This document shows positions 12,318 to 23,954 of a stretch of 64,000 bases of DNA, piece after piece. The stretch's first letter is position 1, and each line of letters begins with the position of its first letter. The stretch is taken from contig NW_026273344.1 of the NCBI RefSeq assembly GCF_020536995.1, positions 62,001 through 126,000 of the forward strand. The letters run 5' to 3'. The position numbers were made by a program, and so were the translations under genes. The notes beneath the pieces are model-generated. The model was given only the letters and a program-made list of their open reading frames with translations. It was not told the origin of the DNA and made no database searches. The DNA comes from Dreissena polymorpha. Its lineage: Eukaryota; Mollusca; Bivalvia; Myida; Dreissenidae.

Positions 12318-13752
12318 ATATTTGTTGCATTTGTAGATTTAAAAAAAGCATTTGATTACGTCCAAGGAGACGGCTACTCTTGACTTAAGTGAAAAATAAT
12401 GTTGGAGGAAATCTATTTCTGGCTATAAAGGCTCTTTACAAGAACGTTAAAACCTAAGGTCAAATAATACATTAAGTGATGTTATTGAATGTAATATGGA
12501 ACTAAGACAAGGCTTAATTTGAGCCCTATCCTGTTTTGTTTGTATATCAATGAATTATATGAATATTAAAAAAGGAAAATATAAGAGGTATAACACTTAC
12601 CCCATATTATGTTGAAATATGTATGTTATTATTTGCTGAAGATGTAGCACTTGCTTTGGATACAGTTTCATGTCTACAACAGCAGCTAAATTATCTTCGC
12701 AAAGTGTGTGTTGTCTCAAAATTAAATGTAAATGTGGATAAGACAAAAAATGTTGTATTCAAAAATGGTGGTCGACCTGCTTTGAATGAAATATGGTATT
12801 ACAATAATGCATTATTGGAATATGTGCAAGGATTTAATTATGTAGGTGTTCATTTTTCGTCTAGCCTGTTATTGCTAAAAATGGCAGAAAACATGTATTG
12901 TAAAGCAAAACGTGTCATTGTATCTATGCTTTCGTCCCTATAGGACTATATGCCTATGCCATATCATTGTTACTTTAAGATTGTTGATGCTAAAGTGATG
13001 CCTATTTTATTATATGGATCGGAAATATGGGGGCTAAAATATTTTGAAGTTGTAGAAAGGTTTCACACATATGCATGTAAAAGATTTATGTCAGCACCAA
13101 TGTTCTCTGTTAATAATGCTATTTTAGGTGATTGTGGCAGATATTCAGTACATATTTATTCATCTATGAGAGTTATAAAATATTGATTACGAATACTGGA
13201 TACACCTTTCTCCCGTCATATCAAAGAGTGCTATGAAATGTTATAATGCTTTGATGGCAAAGGACATGAAAACTGGGTCACCTCATTACGCAATCACTTG
13301 CAATTCATATGGTTTGGATATGGTTTGGATATGTGTGGGAACAACAAGCGGTTGTTAATAAACCATTGTTCTTGCATAATTATGTTCAACGATTGAAAGT
13401 TATTTTTGTACAGCAGTGGATAGAAAAGTGTAATGGTTCCCCAAAACTTAAAACAAACAATGGATTTTAAAGTAATTTTGATTTTGAGGTATATTTAATT
13501 TTTTAACAAATCAAAAATTTCGAAATGCATATGTATGCTTTCGAATTTCTTCCTATACGCTCATGATTGAAAAGGGCCGCTATTTGAATATCGACAGGGA
13601 CCAAAGGTTCTGTCCTTTTTGCAAAACTGATATTGAAAATGAAATTCATTTTCTATTAACATGCACGACATATTTAGACCTTCGAAAAAGGTATATACTT
13701 ATTAAGTATTATACACGTCGAATAGCTAAAATTTTCTCCTCTTTTGTTTAAT
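12318..13752 (+). pseudogene. LINE remnant: reverse transcriptase and C-terminal zinc motif
   Basis: Pieces in changing frames: IFVAFVDLKKAFDYV at 12318-12362 (RT block with catalytic Asp), LLLFAEDVALALD near 12623-12660 (FADD box with A-E in place of A-D), then thumb-like residues to 12940. VMPILLYGSEIWG follows near 12990-13030, and CPFC...EIHFLLTC near 13605-13670 is the terminal cysteine/histidine motif. This order is normal for a non-LTR element ORF2 C-terminal half. Several stops and frame changes (for example near 12380, 12943 and 13186) and the FAED change show it is dead. It may be a different family from the endonuclease fragment at 9664-10890. Confidence 0.8.
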
Positions 13753-14917
13753 GCACCCTTCCTTTATTTACTGCACCGCTCTTTTTAAAACTGCACTCCT
13801 CTTTAATTTAGTTGTGCACGAGGCCACGAAATAGAAACACGAAAGTTGCAATTTAAAAAAAAGGGAGTGAATGTCACCTCTATGCCACCGTACTATTTTA
13901 CTAAATTTGTGCCCTGTTTTCGCTATCTTGGACCCTTTGATCATGGAGTTTTTCAATCGGATTAAGGTCATAAAACCTGGCATAGAATGCCCTGAGGGCC
14001 ATGGACCACTACAATGGCGTTATTGGGTAGATTACCATGTTTACCGGTAATAAACAATGGTTTCACCCAACAGTATTTGGAAAGAAATCAGGAAGCAGTA
14101 TGTTTTTTTATAACGTGTTAATAAACCTTTTCTGGTAAGAGATTGCAAATAATTGAAATGGTATTTTCTTTAAAGCAGAGAAAGGAGAGTACACAATAAA
14201 ATTATTGCACATTTATGAATTGGTTTTATTTCAATATAATAATTGACAAACAAACATAACATACATGTCTCTAAATTTTCGAACACTCGTACTTTTTGAA
14301 TATTTTTCGTATCTAAATGTTTGGACATGAACAAAAAAATTAGTGCCCGAAAACTTACGTGGGTACCGTATCAAAGAGTCCTATTATTAAATGTTTTCCT
14401 TCGACACCTTAAGGTTTGCGCGTTTCTCTGTGTTCTGCTGTTCTGCATACCAACTACATAACTACTCAATCACATACTGCAATCCGGGACAACAAAAGCA
14501 ATCGTCTTCACTAAAGGTGTCGGTATATGTGCGTGCGTTGTTGACATGGCGCTTAGAGGACGATTACTATCCTATTCTTACACCGCCCATCGATCACTAG
14601 CGAGATTAAAAAGTCTCCGCGCCTATATTTTATTGATTCACCTCACAGCATATCGTCATTTCACCATAAGGAGCTTGTAATTTAAATAGATTCACATGTC
14701 CGTGATTCCTATGACATACAGTTGCCCTTGTAATTTAATTCCACGTACATGTTCTTAGAATTTGCGTCAGTTCCGAATGAATTGTTCCATGAGACGTTTT
14801 CGATTAGCATAAAAATAATTCAAACTTTATAATAAATTAAACTCCATATTTTGATAGCGGAAAAACGTATACAGATAATCCGCGCTCTATATATGCATTA
14901 AAAAAATAAACAATTAA

Positions 14918-15416
14918 AGCCACACACCTTGAAATGAAATACATGGCATAGTAAATTTAAGTATAAATAAGAAACATATTTTATCTATGTCAATTAGAAT
15001 ATATCTGGTGATAACAAGGTAGAAATCCGTATATTTTGCGTTTAAAACTTAAAAATAATCGCGTTTGTCGAAATGGAAGTATACGTCTAGAAAACCTACT
15101 TTCGGTTTTAAAAGCGGTACCGTTTGAAAAATAATAAATTACTTGCTAACTAGGCTACAGATTTAATTTTATAATTTTATCTATGCCAATTAGAATACAT
15201 CTGGTGGTTACAAGGTAGAAATCTGTCTTTTTGCGCTTTAAAACTTAAAAATAGTCGTATTTTTCGACATGGACGTAAAGAAATCCTACTTTCGGTTTTA
15301 AAATAAATATAAAAAAAACTTGCTAACAAGGCTATTGATTAAATACAATTTTTCACACTTTCAAATTGCATCTTTGTGTATTGATTAACATATATTTCAT
15401 TTCAAGGTGTGTGGCT
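14918..15416. mobile_element. TTAA-flanked MITE with CCACACACC-type ends, copy 1
   Basis: The ends are an inverted repeat of about 25 bp starting AGCCACACACCTTGAAATGA and ending with its complement. The 5' flank is TTAA (14914-14917); the 3' flank is TGAA, probably a mutated TTAA. The 499-bp interior consists of two diverged direct copies of one sequence (about 14960-15165 and 15175-15330), each with CTATG.CAATTAGAATA and AACAAGGTAGAAAT-like landmarks. There is no coding capacity. TTAA duplication suggests mobilisation by a piggyBac-type transposase. Confidence 0.8.
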
Positions 15417-16423
15417 TGAATCAGTTCGTGCCCATCGTCTATAGCAGTATACTAGTGACATGTGCTTACAATTATCAATGCATATAATGCTAAAGAATAC
15501 TATCCAACTACAAACGACAATTTAAATCAAAATCAAAGCTATTACTTTTTAAAAGGGCAGTCATTAAGTCTTGGCAAATCAGCATGTTCAAAACGCATCG
15601 CATACACACATGCTGAATAACATTGGAGTCGATTAAGGTTAGTCAAAGCAAACAGTTTTGTTTAAACCTTCTTAACAGAAAATCCATGAACTGTATTTTC
15701 TTCAGCTGAAACGTCGGAGTGGAATGTGTTCTTTTTTTCTTTAGCACTTTGATTATCAGTTGAAAATCTGTTTGAACAATGTTTCATATGTGAAAATACG
15801 TCGTCAAAGTTGAAACGCCATGATCAATTATTAGGGATGTCCGGAAGTTCGTTCATATACCTTGCTAAATGTTTAAAAGCGAATTAAATTAAAAGATATC
15901 GTTCATGTACCTTGAAGTAGTACTGCTCTTTATACACTGGACTATAAACAAACGTAAATTAAATCACCTTAGCAAAAGAAGATCGTCATGTACAGAGAAC
16001 TCGACTTTTGTTAAAAGCTATTGACATGTCCATTAAAGTTGTATAAATAAATTAGCGATACACTGTTCACAGTTGAAATGACCATATAATAAGATGCTTA
16101 TTGATAAAACATCAATCTGTAAAACAGTTTAACTCGATGCGTTTGTTTATTTACATTAAATGTAAAAATTTGGGTTGCACTGACATTTAAAAGTAAAACG
16201 TTTGTACAGAGCAGTTCGGGAATTAGTACATAACAGTTTGGGCACTTGTGTATTTTAGTTGACATTAAAACAACTCCAGTTAAACATTTCCTTATAGAAA
16301 GCCAATATACAATATAATTAACGTTATTGGTTACTGATATATAACTCCATTAACAAAATAATGACAGAGAGACCAATGCAGACAAACACAGTAGTGTTGA
16401 TTCCTTGGTCAGACCCATGTTAA

Positions 16424-16942
16424 AGCCACACAACTTATTTGGCATAGTAAATTTAAGTATAAATAAAAAACATATTTTATCTATGCCAATTAGAATATAT
16501 CTGGTGGTAACAAGGTAGAAATCCGTCTTTTTGCGATTTAAAACTTAAAAATAATCGCGTTTGTCGAAATGGACGTTTACGTCTAGAAATCCTACATTCG
16601 GTTTTAAAAGCGGTACCGTTTGAAAAAAAATAATACATTACTTGCTAACTAGGCTTTAGATCTACTTTTATCTATGCCAATTAGACTATCTGGTAGTTAC
16701 AAGGTAGAAATTCGTCGGTCGTTTATGCGCTTTAAAACTAAAAAATAATCGCGTTTGTCGAAATGGACGTATACGTCTAGAAATCCTACTCTCTGTTTTA
16801 AAAGCGGTACCGTTTGAAAAATAATAAATTACTTGCTAACAAGGCTATAAATTTAATGACAATTGTGCACACTTTCAAATTTCATCTATATATAGTGATT
16901 AACATGTATTTCATTTCAATGTCAGAGGCAAAGTGTGTGGCT
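16424..16942. mobile_element. TTAA-flanked MITE with CCACACACC-type ends, copy 2
   Basis: Same family as 14918-15416, with the same doubled interior. It is flanked by TTAA at 16420-16423 and TTAA at 16943-16946. The 3' terminal repeat carries a small insertion (CAATGTCAGAGGCAAAG-like), so the ends no longer match fully. Length 519 bp. Confidence 0.82.
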
Positions 16943-17020
16943 TTAAAGACAAATTTGTAATTTGATCAGTGAGGTACGGAATACCGTTTGTGCCATCGTG
17001 GTTACACATTAAAATCCAGA

Positions 17021-17146
17021 GGACGACAATGCGATAGTACGATGGCGACAATGCGATAGTACGATGGCGACAATGCGATAGTACGATGGCGACAATTCGA
17101 TAGTACGATGGCGACAGTGCGATAGTACGATGGCGACAGTGCGATA
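17021..17146. repeat. Minisatellite, 22 bp x about 5.5
   Basis: Unit GACAATGCGATAGTACGATG plus GC is repeated head to tail with a few substitutions. The minus-strand frame through it (repeats of SHCRHRTIALSPSYYRIV) is a product of the repeat. Confidence 0.9.
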
Positions 17147-17430
17147 ATTCAAACATGAAAAATATATATGAACCATGAACAATTTTAATATTCAATAATT
17201 GTATTTAATTTCAGCAATGAACATTCATAAATATTTTAATAGCAATAATAAAAGTACACTTGTAACCGTTAACACATTCAATTTCTTATAACAGAAAATA
17301 AAAATTCAATAGTTAAACAGTATTAAGTATGTCTCTTAAAGAGTTTTCTAAGTCTAACATTAACAAAGTATTAACTTCAAACAATTTTCCGCGAAAACGT
17401 GAGGTCATTTTCCAAAATGTTCGTACCCAC

Positions 17431-17530
17431 ATTTTTTTTCGTACCCAAAATTTTCGTACCAACATTTATTTCGTACCCATATGTACGAAACAAAATTTGG
17501 GTATGAAAATTTTGGGTACGAAAAAAATAT
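17431..17530. repeat. Nested palindrome of about 100 bp
   Basis: 17431-17460 pairs with 17499-17530 through TTTTTTTCGTACCCAAAATT and its complement. An inner palindrome TTTCGTACCCATATGTACGA lies near 17469-17489. The word CGTACC recurs four times on the left side and its complement on the right. Confidence 0.85.
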
Positions 17531-19290
17531 GCCAAAAAAAGCCTCTTGTTCTTAATAAAGTTTTACAAAGAACTGTGGATTGTCTAAAAGTCCATGTACA
17601 CTGCAGCTATGCCAAATCTTAAATTAAGGATGCGGATAAATGACAAGCAATAAAATTACACAATTGTGGTGATGTAGATACACTGAAATTGATGCTTTTA
17701 TATCCATCCTCTTCACACGCATCATCACACCAGTACTGTCAGTACTTTGATTCTTAATTTGTAATCACTTATGATGGTATAGCTCTGTTGGTAGGGCACT
17801 GTTTAATTTTAAATCAGTAAGTCGTGGCAATGTTGCAAGACGCATTAAATTTGTCCAGAGTCTCATGATCACAGAAAATCATAACAGTATCAAAGATCGT
17901 TTATAACATTAATAAATATAGCTAGATATTGACGTTTTTGCATAATAAAATTGTATACTATTTGTAATGATGATCGTGATTTAATTACATTGTTGACTAC
18001 ATCTCCTTATAATCTTAGTAGACTTAGCAAGGCACAATCGCTCATGGACATATTTTTGCAACACAAGGTTAAACATAACGTTGTGGTGATGTGCATTGAA
18101 AAGTATTGATTACATTTTACGTCCGTTTACGACGTTATCCACGCATTGAATCACACACTAGATCCTAACGCATACACAAGGAGCAGATAAAGGAGACATC
18201 TCCTATGTCTGTGAATATATTTACATAAATAAGCATTTTATAGCGTTTTGCTATATTTTGATAACATGCCTAATGGAACGTGATTGTGACGCAATCTTTT
18301 TCGATTCTTATCTGGATCAAAACCCGATTTTGTCAGTTGATCTTCTTTCTTTTTTATACTTATCATAATAAATCTACTCTATGATATATTACTGTTGCGT
18401 CTAACGGTGTCGACCCTTGAATTATCTTTAACAATGATGTACTGGTATTCTTTTAAAGAGGATGATTACTTTTACTATGCAGTTTGTGTCAATTTATTCT
18501 AGCTGATTTCAAATGTGAAATAAGATAAAATGATAAAAATATAAGGTTATTTTTTATTTAAAGACCTTTATGGAGATTCTTTTGTTATTCCTTTCCATTT
18601 GAAACTTTATTTTGGGTAAAACCCATTCGCGTCAATGTTTCGTTTCTTTAATCCCCACAGTACTGATGTACACAGTACAGAAATGATGTGTCACTTGTGC
18701 ATTGTCGCAATTGTTGAAACGTGATGTAAACTGATCGTTTTCTTATTTGTAAGAAATTGTCATCCACACGTAAAACAAATGTACGCCAAAACTCGGTTAT
18801 CAATTAGACATCACTGATTACTTTGGAGGTTAACACATTTGCTACAGAGTGTGAGTAATACATGAAAGGATTTATAGTTTTTGTTTCATGGTTTCAATAC
18901 AATGTCTCCTTTTAAGCAATAACCGCATGCACGCTGCCCTATTGCTACTCATTTACATCGCGAGCAAGTTCACAATTTTGCCAAAAAAAACAACACCTTT
19001 ATATGAAATTAAGATGTTACCTTTTTTCTCAACACATTTGTGCGCAGTATACATTTGTTTTTTATTAGTAAGTTCTTTCGCCGTTTTCAACAGTATTTCT
19101 GTTACATTACGTACGGCGAACAGTTTGCTCACTCTCACTTGATCTGGGATAGCGAGGTTACCAGTACAAAGTGTAGAATGTGTACATATATATTTCAGTA
19201 ACTGAAAACTGCCCGATTGTAATCGGAATAAGAGGGAGAATGGCTGTATAAAGAATTTCATGAGCAAGCCCCTAACCAATTGTGTGGCCG

Positions 19291-19355
19291 GACCGAGAAT
19301 TGAACCTGCAATTCTCAGAGGTGTAGCCTAGTGCTCTACAAACTGAGAGAGCTGG
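19291..19355 (-). repeat. tRNA-derived SINE remnant (unit B copy)
   Basis: The minus strand shows an A-box-like TCTCAGTTTGTAGAGCAC and a B-box-like GCAGGTTCAATTCTCGG at tRNA-like spacing. The acceptor stem is not formed, so it is SINE-derived. The unit A counterpart is 3275-3330. Confidence 0.6.
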
Positions 19356-20157
19356 TGAAGTTATAATGAATTTTGGTGTAGTTTTATGCACGATTACAGC
19401 GAGAAACATATATCTGTGTTATATTTTTGGAAAAGAAAGAGTAAATGTTCTAGACTCGCTTTCTTAGAACAAGTTAAAGCTAGTATTTGTTGAATGATCG
19501 ATGAAAAAATATTCGAGCAAAGTTTAGGCATGTAGTGCTTGTTTTTACAATAATTCATTTTAATTTGGAATTCTGTAAAGTTATTTGTCTGTTAGAAATT
19601 GTTCATATATAGGGTGAGAGGTCTTCTTGCCTACAGCCTGTTTTCCCATTATTCTTATAATCACACATGTTTGTCAGTTTTAGATATATTTTTAACATAC
19701 ACATTTCAGTTTTGTATTTCTTGCCGACATAATGTCCTCGTCATAAGGAAGTTATATGGTAAGGCAACACTATTATTTAGTAAGCATGTTTCACCCTGAA
19801 ACTGAGAACTTATTTCACAATACCTGCAATGACCTTGAAGGTACAAAACACTGATATGCAACTCATGCGCATTGGAAATGTTTTTCTGTACAAATGGTTT
19901 CACTGAGCTGTCATTATAATGGGATTGACTCGTAGTTACCAGCCGCCACATAGAGGTTTTAAAGATCTATTTTGTGGAAAAGAAAATATTATTAATTAAA
20001 GCTAATACTGAATTTAATATTTTACCCCAATTATATTGATTTTAAAGAAACTTTAACAAAGAGTAAATATCGCAAACAACTTTGATCAAAACAACATTTA
20101 TTACCAAACAGTACAACGACAATGACAATCTTAATAGGATATTTTCGTATTTTTTAA

Positions 20158-20651
20158 AGTGTCCTTTTCACAGATTTTGGCATGTATTGATGAGTGTCAT
20201 TAAATGCTTTATATTGATATATGTAAACATTGGATCTAAAAAGCCACAGTTAAAAAATCAAGAATAAAATTATTAAAAGAAACATAAAAAGTAACCCTCA
20301 ACTGGGCTCGAACCACTGACCCCTGGAGCAAAAGTCTATCGATTAGACCACTCGACCATCCGTGCTCATACAATGAGCGATGAATTTTATACTTTATATA
20401 AGCTATCCCCGTAGTATCACAGAATATAACGACAGCAGCAGAACTCTTTTTTTTCAGTCGTTTATCGTTGCAACGCTTTATAATTTTTAGGTTTTTAAAT
20501 CGTAAAAAGATGCATATAATGAATATTTATTTTATAGCATTGTTAATGTTGAGTATTACTATTTCCTCACAAATATCATCACTACAACGAAAATTTGCGA
20601 ATCGGAAACAAGTTTTTTTGTGTCAATTACCCAAAATGTGAAAAGGCCCCT
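20158..20651 (-). mobile_element. TTAA-flanked inverted-repeat element with a tRNA-like core
   Basis: 494 bp between TTAA at 20154-20157 and TTAA at 20652-20655. The ends are AGTGTCCTTTTCACA and TGTGAAAAGGCCCCT, an imperfect 15-bp inverted repeat. Inside, the minus strand has an A box TGGTCGAGTGG (20348-20358) and a B box GGTTCGAGCCC (20304-20314) at tRNA spacing, but no acceptor stem. A conserved tract at 20167-20243 (TTTTGGCATGTATTGA through ACATTGGATCTAAAAAGC) also occurs at 50455-50532. The element combines a transposon-like outline with a SINE-like Pol III promoter. Confidence 0.75.
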
Positions 20652-21321
20652 TTAATATGGTAGTTGTTATTAAGACACTATTGATATGTTGTCTATGAGG
20701 AACAATACAGGTATATAACAAACGATGCAATTCAAAAGAAAACTAGTAAAAAGTCGTCACAACCTTTTTTGTATCGTTTTGGTGTCGTTAAAATAATAGA
20801 TAAATACTAGAAACGGATTGTTAATCTTGTTGTTCTGAATGTTGTTAACAGCAAAGTTGCCTTTAATAATATCAAGTGGCCAAACTATACGATACTGAAT
20901 AGCATGTTACATATTAGTAAAGTGAATACTTCGTTGCAACGACCATGACAGAGCATCGGATGGTGTTATCGGTTTATGGTCGCCGAGTCTTAACTTGGTT
21001 CAGAATTATTAAGGAAACATAAAAACCCCATAACATCACCATTACAAAAGTAGAATTAGAGATAATACATCTCAATCTAGTGACCAGTTAGCTGTTGATT
21101 GCTTAACGGTTTGAAGAATACAAGAGCATCATATTTTAATTATAAAATAAAAAATATAGCAAAATACATTTCAATTTTTGTATAGTAATCTTGAAACTTC
21201 AGGATAAAGAAGTAGTTAAGCTGACAAAAATGCAATAGTATAAGGCTTTATTTTATAGTGCACTTATATACCATAATATGTATAATTTTGCTCCTTTGTG
21301 CTGCTGACATCTTCACAAACG

Positions 21322-21763
21322 TTCACCAACAAAACGCATTGAAATCAGTAAATATAAATACTATTCGATATTGTATAAAAATACCGAAAACGCAATTCTT
21401 TAAGAAGTTGCGTAATATCGAAACTGGAGTTTCGGTTGTATTCTTTCCAGAACAATAATGCATGACATGATCTTAACTATTGTACACTGTCACGTGTTAA
21501 AGGACTCGATTATAAATAATGCGCTATAATCAGATACTTCTTTTCACCAAGAAAACGCATTGAAATCAGTAAATATAAATACTATTCGATATTGTATAAA
21601 AATACCGAAAACGCAATTCTTTAAGAAGTTGCGTAATATCGAAACTGGAGTTTCGGTTGTATTCTTTCCAGAACAATAATGCATGACATGATCTTAACCA
21701 TTGTACACTGTCACGTGTTAATGGACTCGATTATAAATAATGCGTACTAATCAGATACTTCAT
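21322..21763 (+). promoter_or_regulatory. Tandemly duplicated gene B promoter, 221 bp x 2
   Basis: Two near-identical 221-bp copies stand head to tail upstream of gene B, about 21322-21542 and 21543-21763. Each has CACGTG (21491-21496 and 21712-21717) and TATAAATAAT (21511-21520) or TATAAATAA (21732-21740). The proximal TATA box lies 55 bp before the start codon at 21787. Few substitutions separate the copies, so duplication is recent. Two start sites 221 bp apart are possible. Confidence 0.8.
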
Positions 21764-21786
21764 ACCAACTCGTGGAGACTAACAAG

Positions 21787-22181
21787 ATGTTACGTAGCCT
21801 CCTTACATGCGTTTGTTTGCTGCTAGGCGCTTACGCTCTTGATCCGACCAACACGTTCGAATATGAATACCACGTGGTGGCGAAAATGGTCGAGTTTGAC
21901 CTTTTCAAAGCGGAAACAGCAATGAAAGTTGCAGCCTTAGAAAACCAACTGCAAAGTAAGTAAGATTTTGATTGATTTACATCGAGATAAAATAGTATTT
22001 ATATCTTAGAAATGCACTGTTTAATACATTGCGATTGAATATATTTCGATCGCGTACAAATATTACATGTTGATTTTAAAATAATTTTAAATTGTATTTC
22101 ATGTCGCAAATTGAAGATCTTACATATCTGTTTACAGTTATTACTAATAATTAAACTTATTGTATGTTTATTTCATACTGA

Positions 22182-22235
<54 letters not shown>

Positions 22236-23954
22236 GAGTACATTTAATACTTGGGACTGAATACGTAAGGTATCAAATTACAAAATTAGATCGAGATAGT
22301 TTTCTGGTAAAATTGACTTAGATGTGTTTTAAATTGAAGTCGACATGCAAACCAAATACGACAAGGAAACATAATTTCACGATTAAAGCGGATATATACG
22401 ATTTTGTCAAATATTTATGAATTTATGTAAACTGTGTAAAAAACTTATTATATATATTTTTCAATATAAATTAAAATAAAAGTTAAGAAGAACATGTGTC
22501 GAAAAATGCGAAATAAGCCAGATATTTAATTCTGAAATCGAAAACGGCTGTACAGCCGAATTCGCCAGCATATATACCATACATGTACGATGTGCATCTA
22601 AACTTAGTTTAACGGTTTATTTGAATTCCTGCAACGATATCTATTCATACGACACACGAACAGTATCTCCGATCCTAATACAAAGACGAATGCTTCGGTG
22701 ATTGTAGGAGAATATGTACGTCATTATCGGCTCGGGGCGCTAATTTGTCTTTGCTGCATTTTATTAAATTCGGCTTTAATGTATAATTTTTCTTGCCTAT
22801 TTTGTGTTATTGTAACATATTTTATCAATATATTACAATTAAACACATATAAAAAATCGTATATACCCGCTTTAAAAACCCCAAGCTAGACTCACAATAT
22901 TTTTACCTTACGTCATGTTGACTAAAAGAAATGTTAGCAAACTAGGGAATGTTTTTCAAGATACGTGTACTCAATGTCATTATCATCCACGCCATGAGGT
23001 ACTCATTAAAGATCACCATGTTTATAGATACTGTAGTACACCACTATTATAATATTGACATTCTTAAATGTTTTTAAACAATTGAAAATAGACATGAGGT
23101 AAGTGAAGTAACTGATTCGTACGGAATATATGATGACGTAGTCAGCGAAAACGAGACTTGCAAGATTATATATATAATATAACTGAATAACATCTCTTGT
23201 TATTATATTGTAAAAGCAAGTGTAAATGTTTTACGGGTTAACAAAATGTCGTCTTCATTTACAACATCACTGGATTTATGTTAACAGTAATAATTGCTAT
23301 CAATGTAACCGTGATACTGTTGAATATCCCGATTCATTAGAACAATATTTCTGTTTGATTCAAGTGACACAAAAGACACTGCGCTCTGTGTCGAGGGAAC
23401 AATCTGGTTCCACGTACATACGGTGGGGGAAGAAAACGTGCCCCAACATCACGACGACCTCGCAAGTATACAGCGGTCAAGCCGCTGGTGGGCACTACCA
23501 ACACACCGGTTCAGCGGAGTACATTTGTCTTCCCATCGATCCAGAATATGACACGCCTGCAGTCGAGGACAAGGAGCAGCAGGGCCGCTCTTTAATTTGC
23601 GGTGCTGAGTACGAAACGAACTCAGGGACATTATTTGGACATCTACACGACAGAGACGTGCCTTGTTCCCTCTGCTATACTCGTGGGAAGACAACGGTGA
23701 TGTTGCCGGCAAGGACATCCTGCTACAGTGGATGGACGCTGGAGTACAGAGGGTTTTTGATGTCCTCCGAAGCTAACCAACCGGGAAAGAACTACGTTTG
23801 TGTGGATAATGACCCCGAGGAAATGAACGAAAGTCATGCAAATAAAAATGGGGCGCTTCTCTATCTAGTTGAGGCACGAGAGGGTTCATTTGGAAAAAAT
23901 CCATATAAACCTGGCTGGGAGTTATCGTGCGCGGTCTGTTCCACAACGTTCTAA
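21787..23954 (+). CDS. Secreted short-chain collagen C4-like protein, gene B (2 exons)
   Basis: Paralogue of gene A. Exon 1 is 21787-21955 (donor GTAAGT at 21956); exon 2 is 23365-23954 (acceptor TTCAAG). The phase-1 junction gives 252 aa. The start at 21787 is the ATG aligned with gene A; there is no in-frame upstream ATG. Residues 1-17 form a signal peptide (LLTCVCLLLGAYA). A helical coiled-coil-like segment (EFDLFKAETAMKVAALENQL) follows, then the C4-like globular domain with the landmarks of gene A. It has one extra cysteine (LICGAEYETN), so an odd cysteine could allow an inter-chain bond. The 1.4-kb intron is longer than that of gene A because of a 485-bp element and a (TA)n tract. AATAAA lies at 24307-24312. 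Confidence 0.85.
22182..22230. repeat. (TA)n microsatellite in the intron of gene B
   Basis: About 24 TA dinucleotides without interruption. Gene A has only a short AT-rich tract at the corresponding place. Confidence 0.9.
22387..22871. mobile_element. TTAA-flanked MITE in the intron of gene B
   Basis: 485 bp between TTAA at 22383-22386 and TTAA at 22872-22875. The ends AGCGGATATATACGATTTT and AAAATCGTATATACCCGCT are an inverted repeat. The homologous intron of gene A has a single TTAA (6036-6039) in matching flanks, a natural empty site. There is no coding capacity. Another start of this family (AGCGAGTATGTACGATTT) lies near 59618. Confidence 0.88.

Noticed and set aside
16911-17195. Minus-strand frame of 94 codons
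   Set aside because: Half of it is the 22-bp minisatellite; no domain or start context.
17779-17845. tRNA-like sequence with TAGCTCTGTTGGTAGGGCAC
   Set aside because: Only an A-box-like stretch is convincing; no good B box or acceptor stem. At most an old SINE trace.
18888-19279. Frames of 84 and 108 codons on opposite strands
   Set aside because: They overlap each other, contain no recognisable domain, and the unit A counterpart (2930-3330) is not open in either frame.
20300-20366. Functional tRNA gene on the minus strand
   Set aside because: A and B boxes are present but the acceptor stem does not pair, and the sequence recurs inside a TTAA-flanked element.
22698-22889. Small hydrophobic protein with two membrane-like stretches
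   Set aside because: It lies within the 485-bp intronic MITE and has no gene-like context.
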